From contig CAZIRO010000125.1 in NCBI GenBank assembly GCA_964541595.1, positions 1 through 8,541 on the forward strand: a DNA stretch of 8,541 bases. The letters run 5' to 3'. The DNA comes from CAZIRO01 sp964541595. Its GTDB lineage: Bacteria > Acidobacteriota > HRBIN11. The notes beneath the pieces were generated by a model. That model was given only the letters and a program-made list of their open reading frames with translations. It had not been told where the DNA came from and searched no databases. Every line of letters begins with the position of its first letter. Position 1 is the first letter of the stretch. This document shows positions 1 to 5,123 of this stretch, piece by piece. The position numbers were made by a program, and so were the translations under genes.

Positions 1-2
1 GT

Positions 3-959
3 TTACAGGTGCGGAGCGCACAGTGTGGATGTGCGAATCCGCGGCGGTCGGGTGCGGGATTCCAGATGCATGCCGTGTCCACTGACACGGGTCAGTCGCC
101 AGCGCCAGCGCGCATATTGTCCGTCCCGTTGCAGCAGTTGAATGAACTCCCGTGCCTGTTGCCGGCTGCGGGGAAATACGGCCACGGTCGGTCCGGCGCC
201 GGACAGCACGGCAGGCATACCCCGTGCCCGTGCGGTGCGAATGATGCGGGCAGCGTCCGGCATATGTTGCAGCCGATAGGGCATCTGCAGTGCGTCGTCC
301 AGCAGATCCGGGGGTGGCCAGGCGTGCGGATGGTCCAGTGCGAGAATGAGACCGCAGGCGATCTGCAACTGGCGCACGACGACGTCTCTCGGATAATGCG
401 CCGGCAGCACTGCCCGCATCGTTTCCGTTGCCATTGACCAGGGAGGCCAGATGAGCAGTACCGGCCGGATGCGACCGACGTACACGGATCGGGTCCACCA
501 GGTGCCGTTTTGCCGGCATCCACTGACAGTCAGTCCGCCATAGAATGACGCGGCCACGTTATCGGCATGACCTTCCATGGCGATGGCCAGATCCAGCCAG
601 TCCGGCCGGGGTTTTCGGGCGCGTCGCCGGAATGCGGCAACGAGGGCGATTCCGGCAAGTGCTGCCGCACCGCTGCCCCCGAGTCCCCGTTCCACGGGCA
701 GTTCGTTCCAGACACGAATCGCGAGTACGGGCAGCTCGACGTTCCATGCAGCTGCCGCGTGGGCCATTGCGGTTGCAATGCGGTGGGTTTCCGATGCGGC
801 CAGCCGATCCGCGTCTTCTCCGTGAAACGTCCATTGCGGCTTCGCGGCCGGTTGCGCCCACACGTGCAGGTACAGCCCGACAGCCAGACCAAACGTATCG
901 AATCCGGGTCCAACATTGCCGATACTCCCGGGCACGCGAATATAGATCCCCCGCATCAT
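3..959 (-). CDS. thrB: Homoserine kinase (GHMP family)
   Basis: ATP-dependent phosphorylation of homoserine to O-phosphohomoserine, the substrate of the threonine synthase encoded in the same cluster; cytoplasmic. The 318-residue product shows the GHMP-kinase layout: an N-terminal substrate motif near residues 8-21 (RVPGSIGNVGPGFD), the glycine-rich ATP loop at 88-98 (PVERGLGGSGA), EGHADNVAASFYGG at 129-142 and a C-terminal LSGAGPT at 252-258. Length is typical. The open frame extends upstream to a GTG, but I choose the ATG at 959 because it forms an ATGA overlap with the aspartokinase stop; the next codon is also ATG (956), so either could be used. GGTGGG just upstream is a weak ribosome site, so translation is probably coupled. 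The ATP loop reads GLGGSG where GLGSSA is usual, a mild variation. The TAA stop falls at positions 3-5, so the gene is complete. Confidence 0.93.
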   Translation of the reverse strand: MMRGIYIRVPGSIGNVGPGFDTFGLAVGLYLHVWAQPAAKPQWTFHGEDADRLAASETHRIATAMAHAAAAWNVELPVLAIRVWNELPVERGLGGSGAAALAGIALVAAFRRRARKPRPDWLDLAIAMEGHADNVAASFYGGLTVSGCRQNGTWWTRSVYVGRIRPVLLIWPPWSMATETMRAVLPAHYPRDVVVRQLQIACGLILALDHPHAWPPPDLLDDALQMPYRLQHMPDAARIIRTARARGMPAVLSGAGPTVAVFPRSRQQAREFIQLLQRDGQYARWRWRLTRVSGHGMHLESRTRPPRIRTSTLCAPHL

Positions 960-2305
960 CCCACCGCAAAACACATGTTGTGCAGCGTCCGGATGCAGGT
1001 TTCCAGTTGTTCCGCCGGGATCAAAATGGGCAGGATATGAAACGTTGCCCAGTCATGCAGGATCTTCGCATCCCAGTCCTGCAGTGCGGACCAGAATCGG
1101 GAATGGTCAATATCCCGGCCGATGAGCAGGACGAGTGCACCCTGATGATCCCGCAGCGTATGGGGTTTTAACCGTTGCAGCTGGCGAGAGAGGGTCTCGT
1201 CCACGCCGTTTTGCAGGATCACGGAGATGGACGGCGGCCAGCGGGTCATGCTGATCGCCAGTGGTTGCAACCGCCGGGCCATCCAATCCGCACGTCGCAG
1301 CAGAGATTGACGGCCGAAAAGCGGGAACTCCATACGAATGACAGTCACCCGGGGCAGGTAAGCGATCACAAACAGCCCGCGGGCGAGTTCCGCACGCAGT
1401 TCGATCGTCGTTCCCTGGGCGTCCGGATGGTACAGATCCTTGATGTGCACGGGGATACCCCGACGGTATACCGGCCACAGTGCACGCGGGTGAAACTTTT
1501 TCACCCCGAAATGGGACAGGATCACGGCTTCTTCATAGGGGATCGAGGGAATCGTAAACGCACTCGGAACGATACGCGGGTCAGCGGACATCATGCCGGG
1601 AACGTCCGTCCACAGATACACCCGCTCGGCGCGTAGCCCCACGGCAATCAGGGTTGCCGTCAGATCGGATCCGCCCCGGCCCAGTGTGGTCGTGCGCCCC
1701 GTGACAGATCGGCCGATAAACCCGGGTACCACGACAAACCGGTGCTGTTCCAGCGCAGGGGTCAGCACACGACGGATGCGGGCGCGTGTTTCGCGCAACA
1801 ACGGTCGGGCATTTCCGTAACGGGTATCGGTAATGAGAAATCGGCGGGCGTCCACCCACCCGGCCGGTTCCCCCTGTTGCCGCAAATAGAGATACACCAG
1901 GTAGGACGAACTGAGTTCTCCGATGCTCAGGAATCGGTCCATAGCCGCCGGGGGGACTTCCTGCAGCCGCGCCGCGCTCGTCAGGATCGCCTGTGAGATC
2001 TGGCGAATACGCTGGTAAAACCGCTGGTACCGGTCCAGATACGTGTGGTGCAGCAACTGCTCCGCAAGGGTAAAGTGCGTCGTATGCACATCCTGTAATG
2101 AGTGCATGGCATCACTGCGTCGGCCTTCGGTGCACATGTGCGCAATATGGAGCAATCGGTCCGTAATGCCTTTACAGGCGGAGAACACGAGTACTGCCGG
2201 GTCCCGCATCCATTGCAGGATCCCCCGGATTGCGTGAAAACTCTCTGCATCCCGAAGCACACTCCCGCCGACTTTGTGGATCACACGACGCGCCGGAGCA
2301 CTCAT
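956..2305 (-). CDS. lysC: Aspartokinase, LysC-type with divergent ACT region
   Basis: Phosphorylates aspartate to 4-aspartyl phosphate, the first step of the lysine/threonine/methionine pathway; cytoplasmic. The 449 residues match monofunctional LysC in length and order: amino-acid kinase domain about 8-300, then two ACT-like regions about 313-380 and 388-449. Family motifs seen are VFSACKGITDRLL (40-52), SIGELSS (127-133), PGFIG (194-198), TTTLGRGGSD (205-214), WTDVPGMMSADPR (232-244) and FGVKKFHPRAL (266-276). Oddities: the first nucleotide motif is KVGGSVL (11-17) instead of KFGGTSV, and the ACT regions lack the usual glycine-rich turns. An ORF runs upstream inside asd to 2509; I reject that extension because ATG 2305 gives an ATGA overlap with the asd stop and starts just before the conserved first strand. 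A weak GGAG lies 10 nt upstream. The function is well supported; the effector is not predictable, so the symbol reflects architecture only. Confidence 0.92.
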   Translation of the reverse strand: MSAPARRVIHKVGGSVLRDAESFHAIRGILQWMRDPAVLVFSACKGITDRLLHIAHMCTEGRRSDAMHSLQDVHTTHFTLAEQLLHHTYLDRYQRFYQRIRQISQAILTSAARLQEVPPAAMDRFLSIGELSSSYLVYLYLRQQGEPAGWVDARRFLITDTRYGNARPLLRETRARIRRVLTPALEQHRFVVVPGFIGRSVTGRTTTLGRGGSDLTATLIAVGLRAERVYLWTDVPGMMSADPRIVPSAFTIPSIPYEEAVILSHFGVKKFHPRALWPVYRRGIPVHIKDLYHPDAQGTTIELRAELARGLFVIAYLPRVTVIRMEFPLFGRQSLLRRADWMARRLQPLAISMTRWPPSISVILQNGVDETLSRQLQRLKPHTLRDHQGALVLLIGRDIDHSRFWSALQDWDAKILHDWATFHILPILIPAEQLETCIRTLHNMCFAVG

Positions 2306-3354
2306 GGTCGACCATCTCCGATGCAACCGGAATGGTATGCCCATTCGGCATTCAGGACCACCGCACCGGCCGCACCTCGAAGCAGGTTGTGCACAAGTAC
2401 CGCACACCGGATGCGTCCGGGTTCCCCGCGAATGCGACCCACGTGGACCGTCATACCGCGGTCCGTGTCCCGATCCAGTGCCGGTTGCGGGCGGGTGTTC
2501 GAAATCCACACGAGGATCGGTCGCTCGGGCGCTGTGGGTAGCACAGCCACGTCGGCGGTGGGCCGGAATGCGTGCAGTACCTCACGAACGCGTTCCGGTG
2601 TCATCTCCGGCGTGCTTTCAATATATAGGGACAGCGTATGACCGTGCCGTACCGGTACACGAAAACAACTCGCCGCAATCGTCACCGGATGGAGTTCGAC
2701 CGTACCGTTTCGGAGAGTCCCGAGGATCTTTTTCGGTTCCGTTTCCAGTTTGGGTTCTTCCCCGCCAATCCAGGGAATCACGTTGTCCGCGATTTCAACT
2801 GCCGCCAGTCCGTCCAGGCCGGCGCCGGAGACCGCCTGCAGCGTCGTCACGATCACGCGATGCAGGGGCCAGTATCGCGCAAGTACGCCGAGCACCATGG
2901 CCAGTCCGGACACCCCGCAGTTCGGATTCGCCACCAGCCAGCCGGGATGGAATTCTGTCTGGGTACGGATCAGCGCAATGTGATCCGCATTGATCTCCGG
3001 AATCATCAGCGGCACCTGGGGGTGCATCCGGTATGCACTCGCGTTCGTCAAAACGTAGTGGCCCCGGCGGGTCCACACAGGTTCAAGATCACGCGCCAGA
3101 TCGGATCGCACACATGAGAAGATCACGGGTGCCTGAATGTCCGCATCCGGACCGAGAACTTCACGATCGGCGAACGCGTCCGGAATGGGTCCCGGCATGA
3201 CCCAGCGAACGACGTCCCGGTAACGTTTTCCGGCGCTCCGTTCCGAGGCGATCAGCGCGTCCACGGTCCACCACGGATGATCCCGCAGCAGCCAGAGGAC
3301 CGCCTGACCGACAGCACCGGTTGCGCCGACAATGGCCACGGGTACACGTACCAT
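2302..3354 (-). CDS. asd: Aspartate-semialdehyde dehydrogenase (archaeal/fungal-type)
   Basis: NADPH-dependent reduction of aspartyl phosphate to aspartate semialdehyde, feeding lysine, methionine and threonine synthesis. The 350-residue product has an N-terminal Rossmann loop (GATGAVGQ, 10-17), the catalytic cysteine in VANPNC (Cys146), EEPKLETEPKKILG (199-212), the catalytic histidine in RVPVRHGHT (His239) and the C-terminal VGRIRGEP and HNLLRGAAGAVVLNAE blocks. The ETEPKKILG and RGAAGA blocks place it in the archaeal/fungal-like class, not the E. coli Asd class. An in-frame GTG exists 12 codons upstream, but ATG 3354 is preferred because the strong purine-rich site GAGGGAGG lies immediately upstream and the beta strand of the Rossmann fold begins at once. 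The TGA overlaps the aspartokinase ATG. It lies 139 bp downstream of thrC and is probably co-transcribed with it or driven by a promoter I could not identify. Confidence 0.95.
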   Translation of the reverse strand: MVRVPVAIVGATGAVGQAVLWLLRDHPWWTVDALIASERSAGKRYRDVVRWVMPGPIPDAFADREVLGPDADIQAPVIFSCVRSDLARDLEPVWTRRGHYVLTNASAYRMHPQVPLMIPEINADHIALIRTQTEFHPGWLVANPNCGVSGLAMVLGVLARYWPLHRVIVTTLQAVSGAGLDGLAAVEIADNVIPWIGGEEPKLETEPKKILGTLRNGTVELHPVTIAASCFRVPVRHGHTLSLYIESTPEMTPERVREVLHAFRPTADVAVLPTAPERPILVWISNTRPQPALDRDTDRGMTVHVGRIRGEPGRIRCAVLVHNLLRGAAGAVVLNAEWAYHSGCIGDGRP

Positions 3355-3493
3355 GACCTCCCTCGATGACAATAAAGACTCCGCATGCACAGGCCGTCAC
3401 GCGGCCGATATGGGATGGAAACTTCGGGAACACCGTCCGTGCACAAAGATAGGACAATGGGCAACGGCGTCCAGCGTGTTCGTGTGCACGCGT
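3355..3493 (-). other. thrC-asd intergenic spacer with small inverted repeats
   Basis: No credible gene. It contains a 5-bp stem with a 5-nt loop (GGCCG 3392-3396 with CGGCC 3402-3406) and a 7-bp inverted repeat CGTGCAC 3438-3444 / GTGCACG 3484-3490. The first stem is followed on the minus strand only by a broken T-rich stretch (TTTATT) about 17 nt later, so it is not a convincing terminator. I saw no good promoter pair. The asd ribosome site GAGGGAGG sits at the 3355-3365 end. Confidence 0.4.
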
Positions 3494-4753
3494 TTATACC
3501 GCTTCGGACGCCACCCGTTCGGTGGNNNNNNNNNNCAGTTGCTGAAACGCGTCCAGATTCGGTCGAATCGGACCGTACACGCGTGGGACATGCGATTCGA
3601 CGGCTTCCAGGGTCTTGAGACCGTTGCCGGTGATGGCGAGCACCACCGTCTCATGCGGGGCCACCACACCCTGTGCGATCAACTGACGCGCCGCCGCCAC
3701 AACCACTCCGCCGGCCGTTTCCGTGAAAAATCCCTCCGTACGGGCAAGTAGTTGCATGCCTTCCACAACCGCATCGTCTGTGACAGCCACGGCCTGACCA
3801 CCGGTCGCGCGCATCGTCTGCAGTGCGTATCGGCCGTCCGCGGGAAACCCGATCGCCAGAGATTTGACAATCGTCCGCGGCTGTTCCGGACGGATTCGGT
3901 CGTCACCGCGCTGAAACGCGTGTACGATCGGGGCACATCCTTCCGCCTGGACGCCGTGCAGTCGATACGGTCGTTCCTCCACCAGACCGAGTCGGATCAG
4001 TTCCTGAAACGCCTTGTGAATTTTCGTGATCAGCGAACCGCCCGCCATGGGAACGATCACGTGGTCCGGAAGCCGCCAGCCAAGTTGTTCCGCGATCTCG
4101 TATGCGAACGTTTTGGAGCCTTCGCCATAATACGCCCGCAGGTTGACGTTCACCATGCCCCACCCGTACGCATCCGCCAGTTCGTAACAAAGCCGGTTCA
4201 CATGGTCATAGGTGCCGTCCACCGTCACGACCATGGGCGCGTAAATCGTTGTACCAATGATCTTGCCGAGTTCCAGATTCGCCGGAATGACGATCACCGC
4301 GCGAAACCCGTGCCGTGCCGCCATTGCGGCAACGGAATTCGCCAGGTTACCGGTGGATGCACAGCCGACCGTGTCGATACCGGCACGACGTGCCCATGCC
4401 AGTGAAACGGCAACCAGTCGGTCCTTGAACGATAGCGTCGGATGGTTGACCCCGTCGTTTTTGATAAACACCCGGGGATGTCCCAGGACCGTGCCCAGGC
4501 GGCGCGCATGCCACAGGGGGGTCCATCCGGTGGCGTCCCCGATCCCCTCCACGGGATCGGCGGGCAGCAACTCCCGGTACCGCCACATGTTGGGTGTACG
4601 CGCCGTCCAGGTTTCTTTACGCACGTGGGCACGAACGGCGTCCCAGTCGTACTGCACTTCCAGGGGGCCGAGGCACTGATCGCAAACGGCCTCGGGAATC
4701 GGATCGAAGCGGGAACCGCACTCGCGGCACACAAGTCCTGTGACGAAAGCCAT
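3494..4753 (-). CDS. thrC: Threonine synthase (PLP-dependent), interrupted by sequence gap
   Basis: Converts O-phosphohomoserine to threonine and phosphate with pyridoxal phosphate; cytoplasmic. The product is about 419 residues including four unknown ones. The N-terminus carries a metal-knuckle-like pair, CREC (9-12) and CDQC (24-27), common in this threonine synthase class. PTLSFKDR (105-112) holds the PLP lysine, Lys110; STGNLANS (133-140) matches the phosphate-binding stretch; TGNGLK (375-380) is the conserved C-terminal loop. The frame is open upstream to 5023, but ATG 4753 is chosen: GGGAGGG lies about 7 nt upstream, homology starts there, and a promoter-like TATAAT falls within the extension. 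The 10-N gap at 3526-3535 covers codons 407-410. The last nine residues and the stop are therefore reliable only if the true gap length keeps the frame. This is the first gene of the cluster and is transcribed toward asd. Confidence 0.94.
   Translation of the reverse strand: MAFVTGLVCRECGSRFDPIPEAVCDQCLGPLEVQYDWDAVRAHVRKETWTARTPNMWRYRELLPADPVEGIGDATGWTPLWHARRLGTVLGHPRVFIKNDGVNHPTLSFKDRLVAVSLAWARRAGIDTVGCASTGNLANSVAAMAARHGFRAVIVIPANLELGKIIGTTIYAPMVVTVDGTYDHVNRLCYELADAYGWGMVNVNLRAYYGEGSKTFAYEIAEQLGWRLPDHVIVPMAGGSLITKIHKAFQELIRLGLVEERPYRLHGVQAEGCAPIVHAFQRGDDRIRPEQPRTIVKSLAIGFPADGRYALQTMRATGGQAVAVTDDAVVEGMQLLARTEGFFTETAGGVVVAAARQLIAQGVVAPHETVVLAITGNGLKTLEAVESHVPRVYGPIRPNLDAFQQLXXXXTERVASEAV
3526..3535. 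other. Assembly gap of ten N
   Basis: Ten undetermined bases lie inside the 3' end of thrC. A round ten is often a placeholder, so the true distance is unknown and the reading frame across it is not guaranteed. The base immediately left of the gap ends a perfect 5-bp inverted repeat, CCACC-CGTTC-GGTGG at 3511-3525, which may have hindered assembly or extend into the gap. Confidence 0.99.
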
Positions 4754-4803
4754 TGCCAACCCTCCCAGCAGGGATACCCTGACCACCCAGGTTGGCCGTC
4801 CAG

Positions 4804-4831
4804 CCCCACTTCGGGGACCATGGGGCGGTCC
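4804..4831 (-). promoter_or_regulatory. Hairpin-forming segment of the thrC leader
   Basis: Between the candidate thrC promoter and its start codon lie two small inverted repeats that share bases: CCCC 4804-4807 with GGGG 4813-4816, and GGACC 4815-4819 with GGTCC 4827-4831. Since 4815-4816 belong to both, they cannot form together, which resembles a switch. I found no leader peptide rich in Thr, Ile or Lys codons and no T-box or lysine-riboswitch consensus. A regulatory role is only a possibility; GC-rich leaders form such stems by chance. Confidence 0.2.
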
Positions 4832-4847
4832 ATTCAGATGTGCCCCA

Positions 4848-4875
4848 ATTATACGGAACGACCCGGAAAAAGCAA
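4848..4875 (-). promoter_or_regulatory. Candidate sigma70-type promoter for the thr cluster
   Basis: On the minus strand a perfect TATAAT (4853-4848) is preceded at 16 bp by TTGCTT (4875-4870), a weak -35 match. Transcription would start near 4840, giving a leader of about 85-90 nt before the thrC ATG at 4753. The -10 stands in a small AT-rich island within GC-rich sequence, which supports it. The host's own consensus is unknown. Confidence 0.5.
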
Positions 4876-4889
4876 ATATGGGCGTCTCA

Positions 4890-4974
4890 GGTCCCGGGTG
4901 TCCGGTGTTCAGGTGTCGGGTATCCGGGACAGGAGACAGAAGACGGAAGACGGGAGACAGGGGACGGGGCATCC
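4890..4974. repeat. Bipartite degenerate heptamer tandem array
   Basis: Twelve 7-bp units lie end to end with one extra A at 4911. The left units (4890-4925) approximate GGTGTCC, for example 4897-4903 and, as GGTGTTC, 4904-4910. The six units from 4926 to 4967 follow RRGACRG: GGGACAG, GAGACAG and AAGACGG twice, then GAGACAG and GGGACGG. The last unit, GGCATCC, drifts. The left GTGTCC core is close to the reverse complement of the right GGACAG core, so the halves are roughly inverted and could pair. A perfect 7-bp inverted repeat, GTCCCGG 4891-4897 / CCGGGAC 4924-4930, encloses most of the left half. The array sits between two divergent promoters. It resembles short heptanucleotide repeats known from some bacterial intergenic regions, but I cannot name a family. 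Confidence 0.75.
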
Positions 4975-5033
4975 CATGGGCCGGGGATAGCGCATGGCCG
5001 CATGGGCACCCACGGTGTCCCATTTCCCGTCCC
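4961..5033. repeat. 8-bp inverted repeat enclosing an imperfect hairpin
   Basis: GGGACGGG at 4961-4968, the last heptamer of the array plus one base, is the exact reverse complement of CCCGTCCC at 5026-5033. Inside lies a tighter structure at 5002-5023: a 9-bp stem (A5002-T5023 through C5010-G5014) with a single bulged T at 5018 and loop CAC. The CCCATGGG palindrome at 4973-4980 also lies within. No T-run follows on either strand, so it does not look like an intrinsic terminator. Confidence 0.45.
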
Positions 5034-5053
5034 GATTCCAGAATTCAAGGAGG

Positions 5054-5083
5054 TTGCGCCTTTGTGCTATTGTTAAGTAAAAT
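5054..5083 (+). promoter_or_regulatory. Weak candidate promoter for the TPR-thioredoxin gene
   Basis: TTGCGC (5054-5059) and TAAAAT (5078-5083) are separated by 18 bp and lie about 40 bp upstream of the ATG at 5124. The -10 is good; the -35 matches only TTG. The surrounding 5060-5100 stretch is the most AT-rich part of the divergent intergenic region, consistent with a promoter. An AAGGAGG just before it (5047-5053) does not serve the annotated start. Confidence 0.3.
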
Positions 5084-5123
5084 ATCCATGTGACTCAATA
5101 CTGGCTACAGGAAAGAAACACAC

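Noticed and set aside
2306..2509. 68-codon upstream extension of the aspartokinase frame inside asd
   Set aside because: It overlaps the conserved end of asd, looks unlike the family's N-terminus, and ATG 2305 gives a clean 4-bp overlap start.
3392..3406. Intrinsic terminator between thrC and asd
   Set aside because: The stem is only 5 bp and is not followed directly by a T-run on the minus strand.
4754..4841. T-box, lysine riboswitch or Thr attenuator in the thrC leader
   Set aside because: The leader is under 90 nt, with no T-box consensus, no lysine-riboswitch core and no Thr/Ile-rich leader peptide.
4890..4974. CRISPR array
   Set aside because: Units are 7 bp and contiguous, with no spacers and no cas genes nearby.
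4754..5023. 90-codon upstream extension of threonine synthase
   Set aside because: It is Pro/Gly/Ser-rich, derives partly from the heptamer array, contains the candidate promoter, and a strong GGGAGGG precedes ATG 4753.
5047..5093. AAGGAGG followed by a 9-codon GTG frame as a leader peptide
   Set aside because: The peptide is very short, shows no run of regulatory codons, and the site overlaps the candidate promoter; chance is sufficient.
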